Position numbers and translations under genes: made by a program. A DNA stretch of 64,000 bases from Nocardia ignorata NBRC 108230 (lineage in GTDB: Bacteria; Actinomycetota; Actinomycetes; Mycobacteriales; Mycobacteriaceae), in NCBI RefSeq assembly GCF_001612905.1, contig NZ_BDBI01000012.1, forward strand, positions 1-64,000, in the 5' to 3' direction. Under the pieces are notes generated by a model, which saw nothing but the letters and a program-made list of their open reading frames with translations, was not told where the DNA came from and made no database searches. This document shows, one piece after another, positions 55,727-64,000 of this stretch (position 1 is the stretch's first letter; each line of letters opens with the position of its first letter).

Positions 55727-57223
55727 TCAGTGATGCCCCTTCGCGCCCATGTCCATGGCCATCGGCGCGGGCCGCTGTCCCGGGGCGAGGACCAGGAACT
55801 GACCCATCATCCCCTGATCCTCGTGGTGGAGCAGGTGGCAGTGGAACATGTACGGGTAGGTGGGGTCGGTGTGGTCGGCGAAGCGCATGGCCAGGGTGTA
55901 GGTCGAGCCGGAGCTGGTGTAGACGGTGTCCTTCCAGCCGGATAGCGCTGGGGGAGGGGCCTTTCCGTCGACGGTGAGGATCTGGAACTGCACGTCGTGG
56001 ACGTGGAAGTTGTGCGGCCAGTTGTCCTTGTTGCGCACCGACCAGACCTCGGTGGTGTCCACGGGGATGGTCATGTCGATGCGGTTCATATCCATGCGCC
56101 GGTTGTTGATCATGAACCACTGCAGGTCGAAGGACCGTGTCGCCGGGGTCGTCGCGGCGGCGAGTGCGGTCATCGGGATCAAAGACGCGGGTAGCGGCGC
56201 GCTGGGGCGCAGGGTTTCGGCGGCCTGGAGGGCGAGGATGTCGAAAGTGTCGTCGAAGCCGAACTCGGCGGCACGGTCGATGCCCGCGCGGTCGGTGATC
56301 GGCAGCGACCGCAGCGTGGTGTTCTCGCCGGGTCGCAGCGCGATCACGATCTCGGCGCGCTCGCCGGGGCTGAGCTGGAGCTGTTCGAGCGCAACAGGTT
56401 TCGGTAGCAGGCCGCCATCGGTGCCGGTCAGGTGGAAAGCCCGGCCGTCGGCGAGGGCGAGGTTGTAGAGCCGGCCCGAGGAGCCGTTGAGGACGCGCAA
56501 ACGCACCCGTTCGGTGGTGACCCGCAGGTGCGCGCCCGCGATGCCGTTGGTGACGATGGTGTCGCCCAGCAGGCCCACATCGGTGGGATCGGACTCGTCC
56601 ACCGCGCCGTCGGCGGTGAACCGGCGGTCCTGGATCACCAGCGGAATATCGTCCACCCCATACTCTTTCGGTAGGGGCAGGGCATCGGCGGCATCGTCAT
56701 CGATGAGGAAGAAGCCGGACAGACCACGGTGCACATGCTTTTCCGTCGCACCGTGCGGATGCGGGTGATACCAGAGGGTCGCGGCCTGCTGCTGCACCGT
56801 CCAGCTCGGCGTCCACACCGCGCCCGGCGCGATCATCTGATGCGGTCCACCGTCGAACTTCGCGGGCAGGTGCATGCCGTGCCAATGCACCGACGTCGCC
56901 TCGGGCAGGGCATTGCTGATCGCCAACTCGACCCGCTCACCCCGCCGCGCTCGCACCGTCGGGCCGAGCACCGACCCGCTGTAACCCCAGGTCGGCGTCG
57001 AGACCCCGCGCAACATCTCGCTCGAGCCCGCCTGGGCGCGCAGGGTGAACCGCCGGACACCGTCGGCACCGACGGACGACGGCGCGAGCGACGGGATCGG
57101 CAGCGGACGAGTGCCGTTGGCGGCCGAAACGGACGGCCGAACCGAACACCCGGCCGCATACACGACCGGGGCAAGAGCCAAGCCGGCGAGGAATCCTCGT
57201 CGCGAAACCACAGGCAACTCCAT
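55727..57223 (-). CDS. Tat-exported multicopper oxidase
   Basis: A 498-residue laccase-like oxidase. The N-terminus has a twin-arginine signal (SRRGFLAGLALAPV) followed by a lipobox-like YAAGC. The four copper motifs are complete: HWHGMH, WYHPHPHG, NFHVHDVQ and MFHCHLLHHEDQGMMG with the type 1 Cys-His-Met. A His/Met-rich tail ends the protein. It should be secreted folded and lipid-anchored, and may oxidise Cu(I), Mn or phenolic substrates, similar to CueO/bilirubin oxidase types. It is transcribed alone. Confidence 0.92.
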   Translation of the reverse strand: MELPVVSRRGFLAGLALAPVVYAAGCSVRPSVSAANGTRPLPIPSLAPSSVGADGVRRFTLRAQAGSSEMLRGVSTPTWGYSGSVLGPTVRARRGERVELAISNALPEATSVHWHGMHLPAKFDGGPHQMIAPGAVWTPSWTVQQQAATLWYHPHPHGATEKHVHRGLSGFFLIDDDAADALPLPKEYGVDDIPLVIQDRRFTADGAVDESDPTDVGLLGDTIVTNGIAGAHLRVTTERVRLRVLNGSSGRLYNLALADGRAFHLTGTDGGLLPKPVALEQLQLSPGERAEIVIALRPGENTTLRSLPITDRAGIDRAAEFGFDDTFDILALQAAETLRPSAPLPASLIPMTALAAATTPATRSFDLQWFMINNRRMDMNRIDMTIPVDTTEVWSVRNKDNWPHNFHVHDVQFQILTVDGKAPPPALSGWKDTVYTSSGSTYTLAMRFADHTDPTYPYMFHCHLLHHEDQGMMGQFLVLAPGQRPAPMAMDMGAKGHH

Positions 57224-57475
57224 CTCTGAGGGGGAACCCCAGCTTCGCTCGGTTCCTTCGCGCCCGGCTCAGCCCACCGGCCCGACTACCGCCCGGAATT
57301 TCCGCCCGCCCGACCCTTGTGCACCTTCCTGTGGTCTGCTAGTCGGTCTCCGAAGACCCTCGCCACCTGTAGGGCGATGCCGCCGGGCGCGAGGGCCACG
57401 TGTAGCGGCGGACGGCCCGGTGTGTCGTGGTTGCGGGCGGTCGGGCCTTCCGCGGTCGACGCATACGGTGGGAGC

Positions 57476-58618
57476 GTGATCGATGTGCGTGCTCGCCCCG
57501 ACCTGCGCCGCCTGCTGCGGTGGCTGCCGGTGGCTGTGGTCCCGGTGCTGCTGGCGGCCAGCACGTACCCGGGTCGGTTCCGGGTGCCTGTGCACTACTG
57601 GGTGCTCGCGATGAGCGCCGCGGTGGTGTTCGCTGTGGGGCGGCGGTGGCCGTTGGCGGTGTCGCTCGTACTGTCAGCGCTGGCGGTCCCCATGTTTCGT
57701 ACCGAGGCGTGGGGTGTTGCCGGTCTGGTGCCGTATCTCGGGGCCGTGGCGTTGGTCGATGTCGTCGCCCGGACCGACCGGCGCCTGACCGTGGTCCTCG
57801 CGACCGGTGGGTGGGCGGCAGCGGTTGTCCTCGGGTGGATCGGGCTGCACGACACATCCATCGGTCGCGCTTCCACCCTCGTCGAGGGCGTCGCCTACGT
57901 GGGGTTGCCGCTGCTGCTGGGGTTGTACCTGCGCGGGCAACGCGAGCTGGCCGACAATCTGCGCCTGCGCGCCGCCGACGCCGAGGCGCGCACCCGCCTC
58001 GACGAGCGAGCGGCGATGGCCAGGGAACTACACGACGTCGTGGCCCACCACATGGCGTCGATCATCCTGCGGATCTCGGTGGCCGGTCACGTTGTCCGGC
58101 AAGCGGATCCGCGGATCACGGCGGTCCTCGACGACGTCCGGGCCACAGCGACCGACGCGCTGGGCGATATCCGCAGGTTGCTCGCGGTCCTCCGTGATCC
58201 CGCGCTGGGGGAGGTGGCGCTGGTCGAGCCCGACGCCGTCGGTGCGGAGATCGACGCCGCCGTCGCACGCGTACGAGCCGCCGGATTCACTGTCGAGTCG
58301 ACCGTCGGTGACCTGGATGGGCTCGACGCCATCCGCAGGCTCACCCTGCTCCGCCTGGTGCAGGAATCGCTCACCAATGTGATGAAGCACGCGAATCACG
58401 CTGTACCGGTGCGATTCACGATCGACCGGGACGACGACGGCATCACCCTGACCGTCGTCAGCGGCGCCGACAATGCCGAGACAACGCCCGGCCACGGCAT
58501 CGTCGGCATGCGTGAGCGCACCGAACTCGCCGGCGGAACACTGACCGCCACCGCCGAGGGCCAGCGATGGGTCGTGCGTGCCCACCTTCCGGACCGACCT
58601 CGAGGAGGACAAGAGTGA
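57476..58618 (+). CDS. NarL-type sensor histidine kinase
   Basis: A 380-residue kinase from the GTG at 57476. Five or six membrane helices occupy about residues 14-160. A dimerisation domain has RAAMARELHDVVAHHMASIILRIS with the phospho-acceptor His, and a short HATPase domain has VQESLTNVMKHAN and GHGIVGMRERTELAGG. There is no large extracytoplasmic sensor domain, so it probably senses a membrane signal. Its stop overlaps the response regulator start (GTGA). Confidence 0.88.
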   Translation: MIDVRARPDLRRLLRWLPVAVVPVLLAASTYPGRFRVPVHYWVLAMSAAVVFAVGRRWPLAVSLVLSALAVPMFRTEAWGVAGLVPYLGAVALVDVVARTDRRLTVVLATGGWAAAVVLGWIGLHDTSIGRASTLVEGVAYVGLPLLLGLYLRGQRELADNLRLRAADAEARTRLDERAAMARELHDVVAHHMASIILRISVAGHVVRQADPRITAVLDDVRATATDALGDIRRLLAVLRDPALGEVALVEPDAVGAEIDAAVARVRAAGFTVESTVGDLDGLDAIRRLTLLRLVQESLTNVMKHANHAVPVRFTIDRDDDGITLTVVSGADNAETTPGHGIVGMRERTELAGGTLTATAEGQRWVVRAHLPDRPRGGQE

Positions 58619-59244
58619 TCCGCGTACTACTCGCCGACGACCAACGCCTGATTCGAGCCGGGCTGCGGATGCTCATCGAGGACACCGACGACATCACCGT
58701 CGCCGGTGAGGCCGCCGACGGTGTCGAAGCGGTCCGCTTGCACACCGAACTATGTCCCGACCTGGTGATCATGGACCTGCGCATGCCAGGCCTCGACGGT
58801 ATAGGTGCCACGCGGCGGATTCTCGCCACCGACCCCCGGGCGAAGGTCCTGGTGCTGACCACCTTCGACGACGACGAACACCTGTTTCCCGCCCTGTCCG
58901 CGGGCGCCACAGGCTATTTCGTGAAAGATACCGACCCCGCCGTCCTCCTCGCCGCCATCCGCCGCACTGTCGAAGGCGACCTCCCCTTCTCACCCACCCT
59001 GCTCCGCAGACTCGTCACCCGAGCACTGACCACCCCGCCCGAAATGCCCGCGCCCCCAGCCGATCTCACTCCTCGCGAACGCGACGTCCTGCGCCTGGTA
59101 GCCGAAGGCCACGGCAACCAGGAGATCGCCGACCGCCTCCACCTCGGCGTGAGCACCGTCAAAACCCACATCACCAACCTGCTCGACAAAACCGGCACCG
59201 ACAACCGCGTCCGCCTCGCGGTCTACGCCTCCAAGTTGCCCTGA
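58615..59244 (+). CDS. LuxR/NarL-family response regulator
   Basis: A 209-residue regulator. The receiver domain starts VIRVLLADDQRLIRAGLRML, with the phospho-acceptor Asp in PDLVIMDLRMPGLDG. The C-terminal helix-turn-helix is LTPRERDVLRLVAEGHGNQEIADRLHLGVSTVKTHITNLL. It is the partner of the upstream kinase (overlapping genes). It is not the DevR partner of the kinase at 21355 by position, although cross-talk cannot be excluded. Confidence 0.92.
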   Translation: MIRVLLADDQRLIRAGLRMLIEDTDDITVAGEAADGVEAVRLHTELCPDLVIMDLRMPGLDGIGATRRILATDPRAKVLVLTTFDDDEHLFPALSAGATGYFVKDTDPAVLLAAIRRTVEGDLPFSPTLLRRLVTRALTTPPEMPAPPADLTPRERDVLRLVAEGHGNQEIADRLHLGVSTVKTHITNLLDKTGTDNRVRLAVYASKLP

Positions 59245-59294
59245 TATCTCAATGGTGATATACATCATCATTGAGTAGATCAACATTGAGATAT
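59244..59294. promoter_or_regulatory. AT-rich inverted repeat upstream of the NAD(P)-binding reductase
   Basis: ATATCTCAATG at 59244-59254 and CATTGAGATAT at 59284-59294 are perfect complements. A third partial copy (CATTGAG) lies between them near 59270. The composition is strikingly AT-rich for this genome. It could be a double operator with the promoter in between. Confidence 0.5.
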
Positions 59295-59338
59295 ATTCCT
59301 GTGTCAGGCAGATGGTCTGTCGCACAGGAGGTTTGATC

Positions 59339-59971
59339 ATGCGTATCACGGTGTTCGGGGCGGGCGGGGCAGTCGGTGGCCGGGTGGCGTCCGAGGCGAT
59401 CGCGCGCGGGCACGACGTCACCGCGGTCGTGCGCCGGGCCGTGGATCTGCCCGACGGTGTGCGGGTGCGTAACGGCGATGCCGCGAACGCGGACGAGGTC
59501 GAAGCGCTCAGCGCGGGACAAGACGTCGTGGTCGCCGCCACTCGTCCCGCTCCGGGGCGTGAACCGGAACTGCCGGTCGTCGCCGCGGCCATGCTCGACG
59601 GCGTCGCGCGCAGTGGTGTCCGGCTGCTTGTCGTCGGCGGCGCGGCAACGCTGCTGGTGCCAGGCGTGGGCACGACGTTGCACGAAACACCGGGATTCCC
59701 TGCGGAATTGGCGGCCATCGCGCAGGCGTGCGCGGAGCAACTGGCGGTTTGCCGCGCGCACACGACCGCCGACTGGACCTATCTGAGCCCACCGGCCGAA
59801 CTGAATCCGGGCGTGCGCACGGGCAACTACCGGGTCGGCGCCGACGACCTTCTGGTCGACGCCGACGGCCGATCCTGGATCTCGATGGAGGACTTCGCGG
59901 TGGCACTGCTCGACGAAGTCGAGCGTCCCGCACACCGTCGCACCCGATTCACAGTCGCCGCGGGTGGATAG
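59339..59971 (+). CDS. NAD(P)-binding Rossmann-fold reductase
   Basis: A 210-residue protein of the atypical SDR/NmrA-like group: MRITVFGAGGAVGGRVASEAIARGHDVTAVVRR, then DVVVAATRP and LLVVGGAATLLVPG, then DWTYLSPPAELNPG. Such proteins (YwnB-like) are often controlled by HxlR, MarR or Rrf2 repressors, which fits the inverted repeats upstream. The ATG at 59339 has CAGGAGG 7 bases upstream. The substrate is unknown. Confidence 0.85.
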   Translation: MRITVFGAGGAVGGRVASEAIARGHDVTAVVRRAVDLPDGVRVRNGDAANADEVEALSAGQDVVVAATRPAPGREPELPVVAAAMLDGVARSGVRLLVVGGAATLLVPGVGTTLHETPGFPAELAAIAQACAEQLAVCRAHTTADWTYLSPPAELNPGVRTGNYRVGADDLLVDADGRSWISMEDFAVALLDEVERPAHRRTRFTVAAGG

Positions 59972-60007
59972 CAGCGATCGGCCGGACGAGTGCTCGACAC
60001 GGAAGGC

Positions 60008-60895
60008 CTAGGACGCGTCGAGGTCGAACAGGTGGACGGCGTTGTCGTGGCACACCTTTCGGAGCCAGTCGGGGCCGAGGTCCAGGCGTTCGAGAGCGGC
60101 GACGGCCTCGGCGTAGGGGTAAGGGATGTTGGGGAAGTCGCTGCCGAAGAGGATGCGGTGGCCGAAGGCGGGCAGGCGGTCTCGTTGGTCGGTGGGGAAG
60201 GGCGCGCCTGCCTCGCTGAAGTCGGTCCAGACCATGGTGGTGTCGAGGTAGAGCTGGGGGTATCGCTCGGCCAGGTCGAGGAACTCGCGGTATTCGGGGG
60301 TGCCCATGTGGGCGATGATCAGGCGCAGGGTGGGGAAGCGGCGCAGGAGTTCGGCGATGGGAGCGGGGCCGGTGAACTCGCCGGGGGCGGGGCCCGAACC
60401 ACAGTGGATGAGGACAGGTACGCCGGTGTCGGCGAGGATCGCCCACACCGGGTCGAGCAGCGGGTCGAGCGGGGAGAACGCGCCGACCTGGATGTGCACC
60501 TTGAAGATTCGCGCACCGCGCTCGATCGCGTCGGCCACATACCGTGGCGCGTCGGGTTCGGGGTAGAAGGTGGCGGTGTGCAGGCAGTCGGGGGTGCGGG
60601 CGGCGAACTCGGCGGTCCACTCGTTGAGCCACTCACCCATGTTCGGCTTGTGCGGGTACACCAGTGAGGTGAACGCCTGAACACCGAAGTCGCGCAACGT
60701 TTTCAGGCGCACCTGTTCGTCGTCGCGATAGGTGATCGGCCAGGGGCGGCCGGTGAGGGGGCCCGCCGTGTCGAAGTAGGCCCACACCTTGCGCATCACC
60801 TGATCGGGCATGAAATGGGTGTGCACGTCGACGATCGCGGGCAGCTCCAGCTTGCGGCGGAAGTCGGCGAGATAGGTGACGGTATCGATGGTCAT
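60008..60895 (-). CDS. Amidohydrolase (ACMSD-like metal-dependent hydrolase)
   Basis: A 295-residue TIM-barrel hydrolase of the amidohydrolase-2 family. Metal ligands are visible in VDVHTHFMP, FKVHIQVG, LIHCGSGPA, IIAHMGTPEY and LFGSDFPNIPY. Members include decarboxylases (ACMSD) and lactonases. The ATG overlaps the stop of the nucleoside hydrolase gene (ATGA). It is the last of three coupled genes and may act on the ring-opened product of the FAD monooxygenase, which is an inference. Confidence 0.88.
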   Translation of the reverse strand: MTIDTVTYLADFRRKLELPAIVDVHTHFMPDQVMRKVWAYFDTAGPLTGRPWPITYRDDEQVRLKTLRDFGVQAFTSLVYPHKPNMGEWLNEWTAEFAARTPDCLHTATFYPEPDAPRYVADAIERGARIFKVHIQVGAFSPLDPLLDPVWAILADTGVPVLIHCGSGPAPGEFTGPAPIAELLRRFPTLRLIIAHMGTPEYREFLDLAERYPQLYLDTTMVWTDFSEAGAPFPTDQRDRLPAFGHRILFGSDFPNIPYPYAEAVAALERLDLGPDWLRKVCHDNAVHLFDLDAS

Positions 60896-61959
60896 GAGTG
60901 CTCCGGGTACAGGCGTCGCGCGAGCGCTCCGACGCGGGTGACGAGACGGTCGAAGAACACGGCCGGGTCGGTGTCGATCACGATGTCGGCGTTGGGTTCC
61001 CGACCCCACATGCCCGCCCAGTCGGCAACGGTCGTGGCCCGGGTGATGGTGCCCGCCAGCTCCACGTCGACGGTCGCCGGCCGGGTGGTCGCCAGGGTGT
61101 GATCGAGCGCGACGGCGGCGGCGAACGGGTCGTGCATGTGCGCGAGGTACCCCAGGTCGTACTGGTGGTGGAAGTCGAAATAGAAGCGCACCGCGTCGGT
61201 GAGGTACCGCACGATCGGATTGGTCGCGGCCGAACGCCATTCGACCGGATGGCCCGCCGCGACCAGATCCGGCGAGGTACTACCCGCCGCCTCGGCCAGC
61301 AGGACGAGATGCTCGGGCCGCATCTCGATTCTCTCGGTGATGTCGAGCCCGCACACCAGCGGGCGACGATCCGGCGGCGCGGCGGAGAAAGCGTCGAACA
61401 CCTCCTTGGCGGCTTCCGGATCGACGTGGATGTTCCACTCGTTGGTCGGCGTCGTATTGCCGGGGTGATTGAACGCCCCACCCATCACGACCAATCTGCG
61501 CAACAGCCGGGGAAGCTCGGGTTCCATCCGCAAGGCCAGCGCCAGATTGGTGAGCGGGCCGGTGCACAACCCGATCGCCGCACCCGGATTCGCGCGCGCC
61601 AGCTCCACCCACATCCGCGCCGCCGACCGCTCCGAAACCTCGCGTGGCGACAGCGGCAGGACCGCGTACCCGAGCCCTTGCGGACCGTGCGTGTCCTCGG
61701 TGGTGCGCAGCGGTATCGCCAGCGGTTCGGCGGCCCCCAGCGCCACCTCGATCTCGGGTGCCCGGCCGAGATCCAGCACGGCGAGCGTATTGGCCGCCAC
61801 CTGCGCGGCAGGCACATTGCCGGCCGTGGCCGCGATCCCGATGATCTCGGCGTCCGGCGAGGCGAGCAGATAGAGCATGGCCAGGGAATCGTCGATCCCG
61901 GTATCGACGTCGAGGATGATCGGCTGCGCCACGTTCCGAGAGTAACCAGGCGCACGCAT
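60892..61959 (-). CDS. Nucleoside hydrolase (IunH-like)
   Basis: A 355-residue hydrolase with the calcium-binding signature ILDVDTGIDDSLAMLYLL near the N-terminus, and AATAGNVPAAQVAANTLAVLDL, VVMGGAFNHPGNTTPTNEWNIHVDPEAA and AHMHDPFAAAVALD. It should cleave the N-glycosidic bond of ribonucleosides. The ATG at 61959 directly follows the stop of the FAD monooxygenase gene. GTG 61932 is an alternative start. It is unusual to find this enzyme between a monooxygenase and an amidohydrolase. Confidence 0.9.
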   Translation of the reverse strand: MRAPGYSRNVAQPIILDVDTGIDDSLAMLYLLASPDAEIIGIAATAGNVPAAQVAANTLAVLDLGRAPEIEVALGAAEPLAIPLRTTEDTHGPQGLGYAVLPLSPREVSERSAARMWVELARANPGAAIGLCTGPLTNLALALRMEPELPRLLRRLVVMGGAFNHPGNTTPTNEWNIHVDPEAAKEVFDAFSAAPPDRRPLVCGLDITERIEMRPEHLVLLAEAAGSTSPDLVAAGHPVEWRSAATNPIVRYLTDAVRFYFDFHHQYDLGYLAHMHDPFAAAVALDHTLATTRPATVDVELAGTITRATTVADWAGMWGREPNADIVIDTDPAVFFDRLVTRVGALARRLYPEHS

Positions 61960-63171
61960 TCAGTAGGGCGGCAGGGCGAAGTCCTCGTTGTCGGCGAAGA
62001 ACAGTTTCGCGGTGATCGGCCGCATCGGCCGTGATGTCAGCAGCCGCACACTGACCCGCATCATCCGGGTCATCATGGCACTGCGCGGCACCATCATGTC
62101 GATGCCGCCACCGGGAATCTCCTTGGCCTTGGCCAGGAACGGGGTGATCGTGTCCTGGTAGCGGCGAAGTGCGGCGGGTAGATCGTGCGGCGTGGCGGCG
62201 ATCTCGGCGGCCAGCGTGTACCCGCCGACGATCGCCATCGCGGTGCCCATGCCCGTCAGCGGAGAACCGCAATACCCGGCGTCGCCGACCAGTGTGACCC
62301 GGCCGACCGCCAGTTCGGGCACGTCGACGCGGGCGAGGTCGTCGAAGTAGAAGTCCGGCGTGGTCTCCATCGCGGCCAGGATCTCCGGGGCCCGCCAGCC
62401 CGTGTCACGGAGAGCTTCTCGGAGCAGTGCACGCTGGGCTTCGGGGTCGCGGCGCAGGGCGGGATCGATGCCGGTGCGCACCATGATGATGGCCTTCGCG
62501 GTGGCCGGGTCGCCGTCGGGCCGGATGCCGACCATCGCGCCGGGCAGCAGGCGCATGGCGAACCAGCCCGGTTCGGCGTCGGCGGGTGTCGGCATCGTGA
62601 AGAACGCGCCGTAGGCGCCGAGGTTGGTGACGAACCGGTCTTCCGGGCCGAACACCAGGCGGCGGGTCGCCGAATGCACGCCGTCGGCGCCGATCACCAG
62701 ATCGAAGCGCCCGGTCTCGCCCGAGGCGAAAGTGACATCGACGCCGGTATCGTCCTGCTCGACGCGCTCGATCCAGTCGCTGTAGCGGTAGTCGAGGTGA
62801 CCGTTGTCGGCTGCGGTGACCGCGTCGAGCAACACCTGATTGAGATCGCCACGGGTGATCTCGATGTCGGCGACGGCGCCCTTACCGTCGAAGTCCTCCA
62901 TCGCCATGCGGGCATAGACCCGGCCGTTGCCGTCGACATAGGCCATACCGCGTTCGTCGAGCTGGTACTCGCGGATGCCCTCCATCAGCCCCATCCGTTC
63001 GACGGCTTCCTTGCTCGGTCCGCGCAGATCCACCGCCTGCCCGCCGGGCCTGGGGTCCGCCGCCCGCTCCACCACCGTGGTGCGAATGCCCTCGCGCAGC
63101 AACTGGAGTGCGACCGTATTGCCCGCGATGCCTCCGCCGGCGACCAGAACGTGCAGTGCAGTGGAGGTCAT
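61960..63171 (-). CDS. FAD-dependent aromatic-type monooxygenase
   Basis: A 403-residue class A flavoprotein monooxygenase. It has the FAD GxGxxG in VLVAGGGIAGNTVALQLLREG, the DG motif in DLVIGADGVHSATRR, and GRVTLVGDAGYCGSPLTGMGTAMAI for the second FAD contact. It is similar to TetX/PHBH-like hydroxylases that act on drugs or aromatic compounds. It heads a three-gene unit and is divergent from a TetR gene, with four repeat operators between them, so it is probably induced by its substrate. Confidence 0.9.
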   Translation of the reverse strand: MTSTALHVLVAGGGIAGNTVALQLLREGIRTTVVERAADPRPGGQAVDLRGPSKEAVERMGLMEGIREYQLDERGMAYVDGNGRVYARMAMEDFDGKGAVADIEITRGDLNQVLLDAVTAADNGHLDYRYSDWIERVEQDDTGVDVTFASGETGRFDLVIGADGVHSATRRLVFGPEDRFVTNLGAYGAFFTMPTPADAEPGWFAMRLLPGAMVGIRPDGDPATAKAIIMVRTGIDPALRRDPEAQRALLREALRDTGWRAPEILAAMETTPDFYFDDLARVDVPELAVGRVTLVGDAGYCGSPLTGMGTAMAIVGGYTLAAEIAATPHDLPAALRRYQDTITPFLAKAKEIPGGGIDMMVPRSAMMTRMMRVSVRLLTSRPMRPITAKLFFADNEDFALPPY

Positions 63172-63198
63172 AGTGTGTCCCGCCTCGAAAATTGAACG

Positions 63199-63255
63199 AA
63201 TGTCTTAGACCAATGTCTAACAGAGGTTTGCACGAATGTCTAGTACAAATGTCTA
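63199..63255. promoter_or_regulatory. Operator array of four AATGTCTA-type repeats
   Basis: Copies lie at 63199, 63212, 63235 and 63248, with spacings of 13, 23 and 13 bases. The outer copies extend into the palindromes GTCTTAGAC and GTCTAAGAC. Two composite sites 36 bases apart lie between the divergent monooxygenase and TetR genes and are the likely binding sites of that TetR protein. Confidence 0.65.
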
Positions 63256-63279
63256 AGACGGTCGGGTAGTCTCGCCGTC

Positions 63280-63849
63280 ATGGGCAACCGAGAAGATCTG
63301 CTGGCCGGGGCGCGCAAAGTGATCATGGAGCGCGGGGTGGCCAAGGCGACCGCACGCGATATCGCCGCCGCCGCCGGGGTGAGCCTGGCCGCCATCGGCT
63401 ACCACTTCGGCTCCAAAGATCGCCTGGTCACCGAGGCGCTCAGTGAGGCGCTCGGCGACGCGCTGGGGGAGGGGATGCGCGGACTCATCGAGGAAGGTGC
63501 GGGCGGCTCACCGCTGTCCGGTCTCGCCCGCCTGTGGAACGGCATGCCTGCGGTCTTCGCCGACAATCACGAGGCGATGCTGGCCAGTCTCGAGAACATC
63601 GTCCGCATCGTGCGCTCCGAAGAAGCACGCTCCCAGCTCGGCGACCAGCTCGACGAGGCCTACCGTGATCTCGCGGCCGATCTCCGGGCGGCCCATCCCG
63701 ACCTGGACGAAGCCCAGTCCGAAGCCATCGGCCGCCTGTACTTCGTCCTCGCACAGGGCCTCGGTGTGCTGTGGCTGTTGAAGCCCGGCGAAACTCTTCT
63801 CGACGGCGACCAGCTGTCGATCGCCGTGCGCGCCCTCGCGGGCAGCTGA
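63280..63849 (+). CDS. TetR-family regulator
   Basis: A 189-residue repressor with the helix-turn-helix KVIMERGVAKATARDIAAAAGVSLAAIGYHFGSKDRLV and a helical ligand domain. It is divergent from the FAD monooxygenase operon and most likely represses it and itself through the repeat array between them. Resistance or catabolic control is possible. The effector is unknown. Confidence 0.92.
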   Translation: MGNREDLLAGARKVIMERGVAKATARDIAAAAGVSLAAIGYHFGSKDRLVTEALSEALGDALGEGMRGLIEEGAGGSPLSGLARLWNGMPAVFADNHEAMLASLENIVRIVRSEEARSQLGDQLDEAYRDLAADLRAAHPDLDEAQSEAIGRLYFVLAQGLGVLWLLKPGETLLDGDQLSIAVRALAGS

Positions 63850-63870
63850 CCGGGAAAGGAGACAGTGCGA

Positions 63871-64000
63871 GTGAACACTGCTGCAACGCAATGGATTCGG
63901 GCTCTACGTCACGATGCGGCCCGGCGCAGGCAATTGGTCTGCCTCCCGCCCGGTGGTGCGTCCGCCGCGTTCTACCGCGACCTCGCACGCCACCTCGGTC
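63871..64000 (+). CDS. Type II thioesterase, N-terminus (partial at window edge)
   Basis: The first 43 codons from the GTG at 63871 (AGGAG 9 bases upstream). LVCLPPGGASAAFYRDLARHL matches the start of GrsT/RifR-type thioesterases, which clear misprimed carrier proteins of NRPS and PKS systems. An NRPS or PKS cluster, for example a siderophore, may lie to the right. The gene follows the TetR gene by 21 bases on the same strand and may be co-transcribed with it. Confidence 0.7.
   Translation, partial: MNTAATQWIRALRHDAARRRQLVCLPPGGASAAFYRDLARHLG

Noticed and set aside
58615..59244. Calling the NarL-type regulator the DevR partner of the sensor at 21355
   Set aside because: It overlaps its own membrane kinase gene, 35 kb away from the DevS-like gene.

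Overview
This is high-GC actinobacterial DNA, most likely from Nocardia or a close relative. It carries an Lsr2 protein, a DevS/DosS-type heme sensor kinase with homologues of the mycobacterial DosR dormancy regulon, MMPL and PapA-type lipid genes, a mutA-mutB-meaB locus, and a beta-lactone core like that of nocardiolactone. The genus call is an inference from gene content. No rRNA, tRNA or CRISPR array was seen.

Left part (1-15 kb): a stand-alone cis-prenyltransferase overlaps a NUDIX gene and converges on an XRE/helical-repeat regulator. A decayed zone follows, with a PP-loop remnant joined to a broken KAP P-loop NTPase. An Lsr2 silencer comes next, then a small integrated-element module (ribbon-helix-helix protein, excisionase-like protein, tyrosine integrase). 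The zone ends with orphan genes, including two tandem paralogous membrane proteins, a frameshifted gene and a HEAT-repeat protein. A TetR/SDR divergent pair closes the variable zone.

15-20 kb holds a small NTF2-like protein, a lipoprotein, and a three-gene unit of a small His-rich membrane protein, a cysteine-synthase-like PLP enzyme and an MFS exporter. 20-30 kb is a dormancy island: an Acg-type nitroreductase, a DevS-like GAF-GAF histidine kinase, DUF1540, GerW-like, Hrp1-like CBS, an Rv2030c-like phosphoribosyltransferase/erythromycin-esterase fusion and an Rv1733c-like membrane protein. It also has two decayed members (P-type ATPase and DUF4389) and sequences resembling DosR boxes. At 30-32 kb a truncated threonyl-tRNA synthetase sits behind a leader with an intrinsic terminator, followed by an IS481 remnant.

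33.0-47.9 kb is the most interesting region. Eleven minus-strand genes form two tightly coupled units. The first encodes a PapA-like acyltransferase, a GT1 glycosyltransferase, a DrrAB-type ABC exporter and a second acyltransferase. The second encodes two OleA-type thiolases (one catalytic, one without the Cys), an OleC-type beta-lactone synthetase, an OleD-type reductase, a third acyltransferase and an MMPL transporter. No OleB decarboxylase is present. The set predicts that two fatty acyl chains are joined head to head, reduced and closed to a beta-lactone (or kept as a beta-hydroxy acid), then acylated and/or glycosylated and exported.

48-64 kb is mostly core metabolism and regulation: a TVP38-family membrane protein, methylmalonyl-CoA mutase with its MeaB chaperone, an ArsR/SRPBCC pair, a Tat-exported multicopper oxidase, a NarL-type two-component system, an NAD(P)-binding reductase, a FAD monooxygenase/nucleoside hydrolase/amidohydrolase operon divergent from a TetR gene, and the start of a type II thioesterase at the right edge.
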